Assembly (NCBI RefSeq): GCF_000959445.1
Contig: NZ_CP009630.1
Coordinates: 1,426,001 to 1,490,000 of the forward strand
From: Burkholderia vietnamiensis LMG 10929
GTDB taxonomy: Bacteria > Pseudomonadota > Gammaproteobacteria > Burkholderiales > Burkholderiaceae
Reading direction: 5' to 3'
Length of the DNA: 64,000 nt
The position numbers were made by a program, and so were the translations under genes. Positions 28,643 through 37,215 of the stretch are shown piece after piece; position 1 is the first letter of the stretch, and every line of letters starts with the position of its first letter. Below the pieces are notes generated by a model. That model did not search any database and was not told where the DNA came from. It saw only the letters and a program-made list of their open reading frames with translations.

Positions 28643-29617
28643 ATGAACACCATGGCGAGAGACACCGGCATCGATCACCTCGGCGCGATGCGCGCGTTCG
28701 TGCGGGTCGTCGAAATGGGGAGCTTTTCCGCGGTGGCAAAGGAGATGCGCGTGTCGACGTCGACGGTCGCGCGCAAGATCACCGCGATCGAGGACGCGCT
28801 CGGCGTCGCGCTGCTGCATCGTTCGACGCACAGCGTGACGCTGACCGAGGCCGGCCACATCTACCTGGAGCGCGCGGTCACGCTGATCGCCGATCTCGAC
28901 GACACGCTGCGCGTCGTCGCCGAGCTGAACGCGCAGCCGAGCGGGCCGCTGAAGCTCACCGCGCCGGTCGCGTTCGGCCGCCGCCATCTCGCGCCGCTGA
29001 TCGCGCCGTTTCTCGCGCGCTACCCGACGATCCAGCTCGACGTGCGGCTCACCGACAACCACAACGATCTGGTCGCCGGCGGCTTCGATCTCGACATCCA
29101 CGAGGGCGAGAACTATCTGGACAATCTCGTCGTCCACCGGCTGTCGCGCAACGACAGCGTGCTGTGCGCGACGCCCGGCTATCTCGACCGTTGCGGGCGA
29201 CCGGCGACGCCGCAGGATCTGCAGCAGCACAATTGCCTGCGCTACGTGCATCCGGACGGCGATCCGCGCTGGGAACTGGTGCGCGGCGACGAGCGGCACA
29301 GCGTGCTGCCGGCCGGCAACCTCGTCACCGATCACTCGGAGCTGCTGCTCGACGCGACCTGCGCGGGGCTCGGCATCGCCGAGTTCGAGATCTGGCTGGT
29401 GCGCGACCTGCTCGCGAGCGGCCGGCTCGAGGCCGTGCTGCCGCGCTACCGGCTGCACAACAAGCTGACCGGCGACTACATCTACATCGCGTATCTGGCG
29501 AACCGGCGCAGCTCGGCGAAGCTGCGCGTGCTGAAGGACTTTCTGGCCGAACATCTCGCGCACATCGGCGAGCTGTCGGAGGTCGAGCTGATGAAGATTC
29601 GCGACGCGCTCGCGTAA
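28643..29617 (+). CDS. LysR-type transcriptional regulator, likely of the aspA-ansP operon
   Basis: A 324-residue LysR regulator. The winged helix-turn-helix lies at about residues 10-70 (FVRVVEMGSFSAVAKEMRVSTSTVARKITAIEDALG), followed by a periplasmic-binding-protein-like effector domain. ATG 28643 follows AGGAGACGG; an ATG eight codons upstream is weaker. It is transcribed away from aspA across a 150-bp spacer, the usual arrangement for a LysR and its target, and converges on an asparaginase gene. Asparagine or aspartate as effector is an inference. Confidence 0.88.
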   Translation: MNTMARDTGIDHLGAMRAFVRVVEMGSFSAVAKEMRVSTSTVARKITAIEDALGVALLHRSTHSVTLTEAGHIYLERAVTLIADLDDTLRVVAELNAQPSGPLKLTAPVAFGRRHLAPLIAPFLARYPTIQLDVRLTDNHNDLVAGGFDLDIHEGENYLDNLVVHRLSRNDSVLCATPGYLDRCGRPATPQDLQQHNCLRYVHPDGDPRWELVRGDERHSVLPAGNLVTDHSELLLDATCAGLGIAEFEIWLVRDLLASGRLEAVLPRYRLHNKLTGDYIYIAYLANRRSSAKLRVLKDFLAEHLAHIGELSEVELMKIRDALA

Positions 29618-29782
29618 CCGGCGCGGCGGCGGCCGCGATCGCGGCCGTGCCATCGCATGGGCGGTGTCGCGCCAGGCATGCGGGCGTCAGGGTCAGCGGC
29701 ATCGCCATGGTCCGTTCGGATACCGGGCTCCACGGCGTGTGCAGCGGCCGAGCGCTTTCCGCGCCCGGCGCGGCGGCTCGCG

Positions 29783-30847
29783 TCAGGCCGGCTGCAGCTC
29801 GAACGGGAAGCGCGCGTGCCCGATCTCGACACCCTGCGTGTTCAGCATGCGCGGCCGATGGAACGCGGCGAGCTGCGCGCGCTGCGCGTCGGTGCCGATC
29901 CCCAGCCGCTCGAGCAACTCGCTGACGACCATGTACAGCACGTCGATGTTGCCGTCGCCGATCTTGACCGAGATGCCGAGCGCGCCCTGCGCGCCGAGTT
30001 CGCGCGTGCGTGCGCAGGCGCGCACGCCGATCCCGTAGCATGCATCGGCGCCGAGCTTGCCGACCACCTGCCCTTCGAACGCGTTCATCAGCACCGTGCA
30101 GTAGCGGCCATCTCCGGCGACCAGCTCCGGATGCGCCGTCATCGCCCGATGGATGCGCGCGAGCGCGCGCACGCGATCGGTGGTCGCGACGCTGCCGGCT
30201 TCGACCGCATCCGCGCTGTCGGCGAGCGACGCGTAGAGACGCGCGAGCCGGTCGAGCGGGAATGCCGGGGTCGGCAGATTGCAGCCGTCGATCGCCCAGT
30301 CGACCTCGTCTTCGCGCAGCCCGCACGCGTCGGCGAGCACCTCCTTGACGCGCAGCTGCATCGGGTGCTCGGGCAGATGGTAGTCGGCGATCGCGGCGCC
30401 GAGCACGCGCGCGCCGGCCAGCATGCCGACGTGCTTGCCCGAACAGTTGCTGCACACGCCGGTAGGCGTGTAGTCGCGCTTGATCCACGAGCGGTACACC
30501 TCATCCGACAGCGGCGCATGGCCGCCGCAGCGCAGGTCCGACTCGTGCGCATCGACCTTCGCCAGCATCGCGCGCGTGCGCGCGATGTGCCGCTCCTCGC
30601 TGCTGTGCGATGCGCACATCAGCGCGATGTCGGCGTCGTCGAAACCGAAGCGCTCGGGCGCGCCCGTCTCGATCACGGACAACGCCTGCGCCGGCTTCGC
30701 CGCCGAACGCGCGAGCGTCACCCGGAACGGATCGCCGAACTGGAACAACAACTTGCCGTGCGCATCCACCACCGCGATATCGGCGACGTGCGTGTTCTCG
30801 ATCGCATTGCCGCGGTACGTGACGACCGCTGCGCGTTGGGTGTCCAT
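29783..30847 (-). CDS. Asparaginase, thermolabile/II-like family
   Basis: A 354-residue protein of the Rhizobium-type asparaginase family, unrelated to the EcAII fold. Landmarks: RSAAKPAQALSVIETG near the N-terminus, CASHSSEERHIARTRAML, LRCGGHAPL, CSNCSGKHVGMLA and DGCNLPTPAFPLDRLARLY. It hydrolyses L-asparagine to aspartate, which the neighbouring aspartase converts to fumarate. No signal peptide, so cytoplasmic. It converges with the LysR gene and has its own promoter. Confidence 0.88.
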   Translation of the reverse strand: MDTQRAAVVTYRGNAIENTHVADIAVVDAHGKLLFQFGDPFRVTLARSAAKPAQALSVIETGAPERFGFDDADIALMCASHSSEERHIARTRAMLAKVDAHESDLRCGGHAPLSDEVYRSWIKRDYTPTGVCSNCSGKHVGMLAGARVLGAAIADYHLPEHPMQLRVKEVLADACGLREDEVDWAIDGCNLPTPAFPLDRLARLYASLADSADAVEAGSVATTDRVRALARIHRAMTAHPELVAGDGRYCTVLMNAFEGQVVGKLGADACYGIGVRACARTRELGAQGALGISVKIGDGNIDVLYMVVSELLERLGIGTDAQRAQLAAFHRPRMLNTQGVEIGHARFPFELQPA

Positions 30848-31173
30848 CTTCTACTGTCTCCTTCGTCGGGGCCTGATTCGCCGGGGCCCGTGCAACCGGT
30901 ACGGCAGTGTATCGACTCGCCGTTCGAGCGCAGCGCCCACCGATGGAAAGCGGCTTTGCGCGATGCGCAAAGCCGTCGCCGCGCTCCGCGCCGTGAGTAT
31001 GACGATTTCGTTGCGGAACAATACGATTGTTTACATATTTCCTACCGCTCCGTACAATCGCAATCACTAATGCGAATCATACGCATTTGTATTGACGTTT
31101 TCCGACACGACGGCCGCGGCCGGCCGTGTCGCGACGACGCGTCCGATTCACGCTACTTTCGCTGCCTTTCGCC
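30848..31173. other. Divergent promoter region, asparaginase and TonB receptor
   Basis: About 325 bp. The stretch 31015-31095 is AT-rich and holds the inverted repeat described separately. The rest shows no gene. Confidence 0.45.
31070..31086. promoter_or_regulatory. Inverted repeat resembling a Fur-type site
   Basis: A 17-bp interrupted palindrome (ATGCGAATCATACGCAT) 87 bp upstream of a TonB-dependent siderophore receptor, within an AT-rich promoter stretch. The GAATCAT core is reminiscent of a Fur box, but the match to the consensus is only partial. Iron regulation is expected for this receptor class. Confidence 0.4.
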
Positions 31174-33426
31174 ATGTCCGTCCCGTTCAAGACGCGGCCT
31201 CGTGCCGTCGTGTCTGCACTCGCCTGCTCCGTGTTCCTGACGCCGCTGCTCGCGCGTGCGGAAACCGCCGCCGCTTCGGCCCCGTCCACGGCTTCGACCG
31301 ATTCCTCCCGTTCCGCAGCGCCCGCGCCGTCGGCGACGCTGCCGGCCATCGCGGTGCAGTCGTCCGCGCTGTCGGACATGCAGGTGAAGCGTTCGCCGTC
31401 GTACAAGTTCACCGCGCCGCTGCTCGACACGCCGCGCTCGGTCACGGTGATTCCCGAGCAGCTGATCAAGGAGAAGAACGTCACCTCGTTCGCGGACGCG
31501 CTGCGCTCGGTGCCGGGCATCACGTTCCTCGGCGGCGACGCGGCCGCGAACCCGTCGGCCGACCGTCCGGTGATCCGCGGCTTCGAATCGCGCAACTCGA
31601 TCTTCGTCGACGGGATGCGCGATTCGGGCGTGCAGAACCGCGAGACGTTCGCGGTCGAGCAGATCAGCGTGATCAAGGGTCCGGACTCCGTGTACGCGGG
31701 CCGCGGCTCGGTGGGCGGCAGCATCGACATCGTCACGAAGACGCCGCAGAACGACAACTTCGTCAACGGCAGCATCGGCTTCGGCACCGACGGCTACAAG
31801 CGGGCGACGCTCGACGCGAACCGCAAGATCGGCGACACGACGGCCGTGCGGCTGAACGTGATGGGCCACGACGCGAACCAGCCCGGCCGCAACGACGTGT
31901 ACAACAAGCGCTGGGGCGTCGCGCCGTCGGTCGTGTTCGGGCTGAACACGCCGACTACCGTCACGGTCAGCTACTACCACATGAACTCGTACGACATGCC
32001 CGACTTCAGCGTGCCGTTCCGCGCGTCGGGTGGCACGCCGGTGCCGACCGATCGCGGCCGGTTCTTCGGGCTGAACACGCGCGACTACCGCTACGGCCAG
32101 ACCGACACCGGCGAAGTGCGCGTCGAGCACCGCCTCAACGACGCGTGGAAGCTGAAGAACACGACGATGTTCGGGCGCTCGACGCTCGACTACGTCGCGA
32201 CGAACCCGCAGATCCTCGCGTCGAACCCGAACCTGATCGCGTTGCAGGCGAAGAGCGGCAAGTACGCGCTGAACAGCATCGCGAACCAGACCGAAGTGAC
32301 CGGCAGCGCGCAACTGTTCGGAATGAAGCACACGATGACGGCCGGCGTCGAGTTCAGCCATGAGCAGTCGCGCTACGAGGGCTATCTGGTGTCCGATGCC
32401 GCCGGCCACAACATCCGCACCGGCGGCCCGTGCTCGGTGGCCGGCAACTGCACGCCGCTCGCGGGCGGCTGGAACCCGAACATGCCGTGGACCGGCAGCA
32501 TCGTGCTGAACGGCGACAAGGGCTTCCCCGGCGCGACGACGAACACGCGCACCGACACCGTGTCGGCGTACATCTTCGATACGGTCAGGCTGTCCGAGCG
32601 CTGGCAGTTCAACACCGGGCTGCGCTTCGACCGCTACGACACGACCGGCAAGCAGGCCGGCGTCGCCGACCTGTCGAATACGTCGAACCTGTTCAGCTAC
32701 CAGTTCGGCCTCGTGTTCAAGCCGGTGACGAACGTGAGCCTGTACGCGTCGTACGGCACGTCGTCGAACCCGCCGGGCTCGAACGCGGGCCTCGGCGGCG
32801 GCTCGGACCAGATCACCGCGACGAACCAGGATCTCGCGCCCGAGCGCTCGCGCAACATCGAGGTCGGCGCGAAGTGGGACGTGCTGCAGGATCAGCTGTC
32901 GCTGACGTCGGCGCTGTTTCAGACCGACAAGACCAATGCGCGCGTGAGCGACGGGCTCGGCCATACGGTCAACGCGGGCAGCCAGCGCGTGCGCGGCGTC
33001 GAGCTCGGCTTCGCGGGCAACCTGACGCGCAAGTGGCGCGTGTTCGGCGGCTACTCGTACCTGAATGCGATCACGACCGATGCGGGCCCCGGCAGCCCCG
33101 GCGCGTCGGGCCTGCCGATGGTGATGGTGCCGAAGCACAACTTCACGCTGTGGACGAGCTACGACGTGCTGCCGCAGCTGACGCTCGGCGCCGGCGCGAC
33201 GGTGATGAGCAAGACCTACGCCTCGGTATCGTCGACCGTGAAGAAGTGGACGCCCGGCTACGCGCGCTTCGACGCCGCGGCAACGTGGCGCGTGAACAAG
33301 ACGATGGATGTGCAGCTGAACGTGCAGAACCTGTTCGACAAGCAGTATTACGCGAGCGCGTATCCGATCTACGCGACGTGGGCGCCGGGCCGCTCGGCGA
33401 TGGTCACGCTCAACTTCTATCAGTAA
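31174..33426 (+). CDS. TonB-dependent siderophore receptor (Fiu/catecholate-like)
   Basis: A 750-residue outer-membrane receptor. The ATG at 31174 begins a signal peptide ending near LLARAETA. A plug domain follows (DTPRSVTVIPEQLIKEKN, LRSVPGITFLGGDAAANPSADRPVIRGFESRNSIFVDGMRD, then KGPDSVYAGRGSVGGSIDIVTK). A 22-strand barrel ends in a terminal aromatic (NFYQ) recognised by the assembly machinery. The sequence is closest in feel to catecholate receptors of the Fiu type. It imports a ferric siderophore using TonB-ExbBD; none of those genes, nor any biosynthesis gene, is adjacent. Confidence 0.9.
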   Translation: MSVPFKTRPRAVVSALACSVFLTPLLARAETAAASAPSTASTDSSRSAAPAPSATLPAIAVQSSALSDMQVKRSPSYKFTAPLLDTPRSVTVIPEQLIKEKNVTSFADALRSVPGITFLGGDAAANPSADRPVIRGFESRNSIFVDGMRDSGVQNRETFAVEQISVIKGPDSVYAGRGSVGGSIDIVTKTPQNDNFVNGSIGFGTDGYKRATLDANRKIGDTTAVRLNVMGHDANQPGRNDVYNKRWGVAPSVVFGLNTPTTVTVSYYHMNSYDMPDFSVPFRASGGTPVPTDRGRFFGLNTRDYRYGQTDTGEVRVEHRLNDAWKLKNTTMFGRSTLDYVATNPQILASNPNLIALQAKSGKYALNSIANQTEVTGSAQLFGMKHTMTAGVEFSHEQSRYEGYLVSDAAGHNIRTGGPCSVAGNCTPLAGGWNPNMPWTGSIVLNGDKGFPGATTNTRTDTVSAYIFDTVRLSERWQFNTGLRFDRYDTTGKQAGVADLSNTSNLFSYQFGLVFKPVTNVSLYASYGTSSNPPGSNAGLGGGSDQITATNQDLAPERSRNIEVGAKWDVLQDQLSLTSALFQTDKTNARVSDGLGHTVNAGSQRVRGVELGFAGNLTRKWRVFGGYSYLNAITTDAGPGSPGASGLPMVMVPKHNFTLWTSYDVLPQLTLGAGATVMSKTYASVSSTVKKWTPGYARFDAAATWRVNKTMDVQLNVQNLFDKQYYASAYPIYATWAPGRSAMVTLNFYQ

Positions 33427-33473
33427 GCGCGAGCGGCGGGCGATGGCGCGGGGCGGCTTGCGGGCCGCCCTGC

Positions 33474-33543
33474 TCACCGCTCACCGCTCACCGCTCACCG
33501 CTCACCGCTCACCGCTCACCGCTCACCGCTCACCGCTCACCGC
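33474..33543. repeat. 7-bp tandem repeat (TCACCGC), ten copies
   Basis: Ten perfect head-to-tail copies of TCACCGC occupy 70 bp between the stop of the TonB receptor and the 3' end of the converging DUF2891 gene. Perfect copies imply recent slippage. It lies outside both reading frames, 48 bp after one stop and 8 bp from the other. A length change would not alter a protein but could affect 3' ends of both transcripts. Confidence 0.95.
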
Positions 33544-33551
33544 GATGGAGA

Positions 33552-34574
33552 TTACGCTTCGATCGCGAGCAACGCGAACGTCGCGAGCCAATGTTCGCCC
33601 ATGTAGTCACCGGCCACGTGCGCGAGCGCGCTCGACAGATGGCGCTCGGCCGCATCCAGCAGTTTCGCGCGCCGCCCGTCGTGTTCGGGCAGCGCGCGCG
33701 CCAGTGAACGCTGGCACCACGCGCGGCTCAGGTTCAAGCCGTCCAGATGCGCGATCTTGCCGTCGCTGCGGTCGCTGACCGTCGCCGGCGTGAACAGCGT
33801 CGCCGGTTCGCCGCGCGCGAGATCCGGCAGGAAGCGTGCAAACCAGCCGTCGAAGTCGGCGGCCGGCAGCACGCGCCGCATCAGCTCCGCCTCCATCAGC
33901 GCGGGCGACAGGAACTCGTCGCCCGAGGGCTCCCACGCCTGGCACGCGACGTCGTTCAGATGCCAGCGCTTCGCGGTATCGGCGATCAGCGCGGCGAGCC
34001 CGTCGCGCCGCGTGGCGCGCGCGAAATCATGCGCGAGCGCGAGCGCGAACGCGGTGTTGAAGTGCGTGCCGACGCGCAGCGGATAGGTCGCTTTCGGCAG
34101 GAACGTCTCGAAGCGCGACACGAACAAGTCGGCGAGCGGCGCCATCGTCTTCGCCCAGCGCGCCGCCTGCGGCACCGCGCCGCTCAGCGCGAGCCGCTCC
34201 AGTTGTCCGGACAGCGCGAGCAGCCACGCCCAACCATAGGGCCGCTCGAAACCTCTGTTGTGCGGCAGCGCGAGATACGCGCGTTCGCCGGCGACGTTCG
34301 CGTCGGTGAAATGCGCATCGACGACGGCGACGATCTGCGCGGCCTGCGGCAGCGCCGGATAGCGCTCGAGCACGCGCAGCACGAGCCAGTAGCCGTGCAC
34401 GCAGGAATGCCAGTCGTAGCTGCCGTAGAAGATCGGGTGCAGCGCACGCGGCCCCTGCACGTCGTGCGGGCCGGCGAGCTCGTGCGTGAGCTTGTTCGGA
34501 TATTCGCGGGTCAGGTGCGCGAGCGCGAGCGACGCGAATTTCGCGGCCAGCTCGGCAGTCAGTCGGTCGGTCAT
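33552..34574 (-). CDS. DUF2891 family protein
   Basis: A 340-residue protein with the DUF2891 pattern: LTREYPNKLTHELAGP, HPIFYGSYDWHSCVHGYW, and late DGLNLSRAWCQRSLA plus EHWLATFALLA. The fold is probably an alpha/alpha toroid, and the conserved His/Trp/Asp residues suggest an enzyme acting on a peptide or sugar, but no reaction is known to me. It begins 9 nt after the DUF979 membrane gene, so the three genes DUF969-DUF979-DUF2891 form one operon. In other bacteria DUF969/DUF979 pairs sit beside pyrrolidone-carboxylate peptidase; here DUF2891 takes that position. Confidence 0.85.
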   Translation of the reverse strand: MTDRLTAELAAKFASLALAHLTREYPNKLTHELAGPHDVQGPRALHPIFYGSYDWHSCVHGYWLVLRVLERYPALPQAAQIVAVVDAHFTDANVAGERAYLALPHNRGFERPYGWAWLLALSGQLERLALSGAVPQAARWAKTMAPLADLFVSRFETFLPKATYPLRVGTHFNTAFALALAHDFARATRRDGLAALIADTAKRWHLNDVACQAWEPSGDEFLSPALMEAELMRRVLPAADFDGWFARFLPDLARGEPATLFTPATVSDRSDGKIAHLDGLNLSRAWCQRSLARALPEHDGRRAKLLDAAERHLSSALAHVAGDYMGEHWLATFALLAIEA

Positions 34575-34583
34575 GGGGTCTCG

Positions 34584-35534
34584 TCAGTAGCGGAATACGA
34601 ACGCGTACATCAGCAGCGTATTGACGGCCAGCAGCAGCACGGCGGTCGGCCACTGCGCCTTGATCACGCCGTTCTTGTCCTTCAGTTCCAGCAGCGCGGC
34701 CGGCACGATGTTGAAGTTCGCGGCCATCGGCGTCATCAGCGTACCGCAGAAGCCGCTCAGCATCCCGATCGCCCCCAGGATCGCCGGATTGCCGTGAAAC
34801 TGATGGACGATCAGCGGCAGGCCGATGCCGGCCGTCATCACCGGGAACGCCGCGAACCCGTTGCCCATGATCATCGTGAACAGCGCCATCCCGACCGTGT
34901 ATGCGGCGACGACCGCGAACGGCGAATCGACCGGCACCCAGTCGCGCACGAGCCCCGACACCACGCCGCCGACGCCCGCGAGCGCGAACAGCGCGCCGAG
35001 CGCCGCGAGCATCTGCGGCAGGATCGCGGCCCAGCCGACGGCGTCCATCGTGTGACGCGCCTCTTTCAGCGCATGAACGGGCGAATCGCGCAGCATCGCG
35101 AGCGCGACGGCGAACGCGACGAGCGTGCCGAGCACGAGCGAAATCAGCGTCACGCTCTTCGGTTCGACGAACGGCACGAGCTTGAGCACGAACGTGCCGA
35201 TCAGCGTGACGACGGGAATCAGCAGCGCGGGCAGGAACAGCCTGTTGCCGAAGCGCAGCGCGTTCGCCGCGCGCCGCGCGGCCGCCGCCTCGCCGGCTTC
35301 GTCTGACTTGCCGCGGCCGAGCTTGCCCGAGCCGGCGATCAGCGCCAGCGCGATCGCGAGACAGCCCGTCACGAAGTGCGGCAGCAGCGCACCGAACAGA
35401 AACGTCAGCGCATAGATGGCCCAGAACGCGAAATTGACGACGCGGCGCGGGTTCGTGCGGTCCATCAGGTTGAAGCACGCGAACGCGGCGAACATCGCGC
35501 CGGCCACCGAGTACAGCGGTTCGAGACCGATCAT
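34584..35534 (-). CDS. DUF979 membrane protein (putative permease subunit)
   Basis: A 316-residue integral membrane protein with about nine helices and conserved loops GNGFAAFPVMTAGIGLPLIV and LSGFCGTLMTPMAANFNIVPAALL. Together with the preceding DUF969 protein it resembles the two halves of an anion transporter of the IT superfamily. Its ATG overlaps the DUF969 stop (ATGA), so the two are made together, presumably as a heteromer. Substrate unknown; 5-oxoproline or peptides are suggested by gene context in other genomes only. Confidence 0.85.
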   Translation of the reverse strand: MIGLEPLYSVAGAMFAAFACFNLMDRTNPRRVVNFAFWAIYALTFLFGALLPHFVTGCLAIALALIAGSGKLGRGKSDEAGEAAAARRAANALRFGNRLFLPALLIPVVTLIGTFVLKLVPFVEPKSVTLISLVLGTLVAFAVALAMLRDSPVHALKEARHTMDAVGWAAILPQMLAALGALFALAGVGGVVSGLVRDWVPVDSPFAVVAAYTVGMALFTMIMGNGFAAFPVMTAGIGLPLIVHQFHGNPAILGAIGMLSGFCGTLMTPMAANFNIVPAALLELKDKNGVIKAQWPTAVLLLAVNTLLMYAFVFRY

Positions 35535-36220
35535 CGCGCGCCCTCCCGCGCGAACGCGCCGAAGCCGCGCGACAGCCGCCGGTCGAGCAGCGCGAGCCGC
35601 GCGCAATGGATCAGCAGCGCGGCGAGCGCGGTCGGAATCGCCCACACCGACAGCTGCAGCGGCTCGATCGAGATGCCGTTCTGTTCGAGAAAGCCCTTGA
35701 TCAGCAGGATCGACTGGATCGCGATGAAGATGTCCTCGCCGAAGAACACGGCGACGTTGTCGGCCGCCGAGGCGTGCGCGCGGATCTGCTGGCGCACCGA
35801 CTCCGGCAGCTCGCCGTGGCGGCCGACCGCCGCGGCCTCGGCCATCGGCGCGATCAGCGGCCGCACCATCTGCGCGTGGCCGCCGAGCGACGTGAGGCCG
35901 AGCGCGGCGCTCACCTGGCGCAGCACGAAGTACAGCATCAGCACGCGCCCGGTCGTCGCCGCGTGCACGCGCGAGATCATCCGCTTCGCCTGCTCCTTCA
36001 GTCCGTTGCGCTCGAGCAGCGCGATCACCGGCAGCGTCAGCCAGATGAGGCCCATGTAGCGGTTCTCGGCGAACGCCTTGCCGAACGCGCTCACGATGCC
36101 GACGATGTCCATCCCGCCCGCCAGCCCCGTCGCGAGCCCGGCGATCGTCACGACCAGCAGCGCGTTGAAGCGCAGCGCGAAACCGATCACGACGATCGGC
36201 ACCCCAATCAGCACCAGCAT
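35531..36220 (-). CDS. DUF969 membrane protein (putative permease subunit)
   Basis: A 229-residue membrane protein: LVLIGVPIVVIGFALRFNALLVVTIAGLATG, then NRYMGLIWLTLPVIALLERNGLKEQAKRMI and TSLGGHAQMVRPLIAPMAE. This is the DUF969 partner of DUF979. The ATG at 36220 follows AAGGAG, and the longer open frame upstream lacks membrane character. First gene of the operon. The spacer upstream (36221-36484) holds its promoter and no other gene. Confidence 0.85.
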   Translation of the reverse strand: MLVLIGVPIVVIGFALRFNALLVVTIAGLATGLAGGMDIVGIVSAFGKAFAENRYMGLIWLTLPVIALLERNGLKEQAKRMISRVHAATTGRVLMLYFVLRQVSAALGLTSLGGHAQMVRPLIAPMAEAAAVGRHGELPESVRQQIRAHASAADNVAVFFGEDIFIAIQSILLIKGFLEQNGISIEPLQLSVWAIPTALAALLIHCARLALLDRRLSRGFGAFAREGAR

Positions 36221-36484
36221 TGCCGCTCCTTCCGTTGGATGCGCGGCGCCGTCCCGGCACGCCGCAGGCCCGGTTTCGACCGGGTTCAGGCGGCAAAATC
36301 TAACACGAGAATTTATCGATAAAAAGTCGATGATTTGCGGCTTCGGGTAAACGTTGAAGCGTGCCGGCACGCGGCGGCGGCGCGCCGTCGGCAGGCTGCG
36401 GCGGCCGCATGGCGCCGGTGCGCGGCGCGTCGCGCCGGCACGGGCGCACGCCGGGCCGCGTGGCGCGGCACCGGTGCGGCGACC

Positions 36485-36672
36485 AGGGCATGTTCACGCT
36501 GATAACGGGCTTGCGAACGAGCCTTTGCGCCCGCCGGGCAAAAAGAGAGGGCGCGATAGCCGTAGTAGCTATTGCAACGACGAACGACGACGCCCTGCGC
36601 GCGCAAAGGCTCGTTCCCTGTTTGGAAAAGTTCGTTCGTGGGGCTGGCCCGTTATTAGCGCGAACATGCCCT
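36485..36672. repeat. 188-bp structured inverted-repeat element (MITE-like)
   Basis: Terminal inverted repeats of 26 bp (36485-36510 and 36647-36672) match with only two mismatches. Inside, a second exact 16-bp inverted repeat (36515-36530 with 36601-36616, GAACGAGCCTTTGCGC) and a central palindromic stretch around ATAGC/GCTAT give a multi-stem fold. No transposase-like frame fits in 188 bp. Such elements in GC-rich genomes are usually dispersed MITE or REP-type repeats mobilised in trans. Only one copy is seen in this window. No clear target duplication was identified. Confidence 0.7.
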
Positions 36673-36708
36673 AGACTGGAAAGCATCGCAACGTATGGGA
36701 GAGCCGCC

Positions 36709-36933
36709 ATGATCGACGTATTTCAGACCATCGGCAGCCGCGCGTTCTCCGCTCATCTGGCGAAGGACGGGATGGTGACGTTGATGGAGCAGCGCCACGA
36801 GGTCGACCGCGTGACGCTCGCCACCGCGTACGCCGCGCTCGTCGAGGCATCCGAGCAGGAGGCCGATCTGCGCGACGCGACGGTCGAAGGGATGATGCGC
36901 GCGCTGATCCAGGGGTACGCGCGCAGCCATTGA
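36709..36933 (+). CDS. Small hypothetical protein
   Basis: A 74-residue acidic, mostly helical protein starting MIDVFQTIGSRAFSAHLAKD, with GGGAGAG before the ATG. No membrane segment, no Cys. Codon use matches neighbours, and the ribosome site is good, so it is likely real. I do not recognise a family. It begins 37 bp after the inverted-repeat element, so its promoter may lie in or at the edge of that element. Confidence 0.6.
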   Translation: MIDVFQTIGSRAFSAHLAKDGMVTLMEQRHEVDRVTLATAYAALVEASEQEADLRDATVEGMMRALIQGYARSH

Positions 36934-37215
36934 CCTGAGCCGCGCCGCCGAGGCGGCGCGTCGGCCGGCAACCCCGACCCGCGTGCGACATCGCGTCGTG
37001 CCTGCGCGGGCATCCGGCACGTTCCCGCATCCGGCGCGATAATGGCGCGCTGCGCGGCCCGCCTGCCGCAGCGTTCGGCGGTCTCGCGCGCAACGGTTGG
37101 CGCGCCGCGCCGGCATGCAGGCGCGAGCGCCGGCCGACCGGCCGCGTTCGCGCGGATCCGATCCCGATGAAACGCCGCCACACTCCCTCAGCCATCGCGC
37201 AATCCGGCATCGATC

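Noticed and set aside
26104..29653. Overlapping long open frames opposite ansP and aspA
   Set aside because: Both are shadows of well-recognised genes on the other strand or frame.
31153..33477. 774-codon minus-strand open frame opposite the TonB receptor
   Set aside because: Composition is typical of an antisense shadow; the plus strand encodes a complete receptor.
33474..33543. CRISPR array
   Set aside because: The units are 7 bp and contiguous with no spacers; a simple tandem repeat.
36313..36606. Minus-strand small protein across the inverted-repeat element
   Set aside because: The frame runs through the palindromic element and unrelated flanking DNA, with no ribosome site; probably a spurious frame of the repeat.
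36485..36672. Integron attC site or gene cassette
   Set aside because: Terminal sequences do not match the attC core-site consensus and no integrase or cassette array is present.
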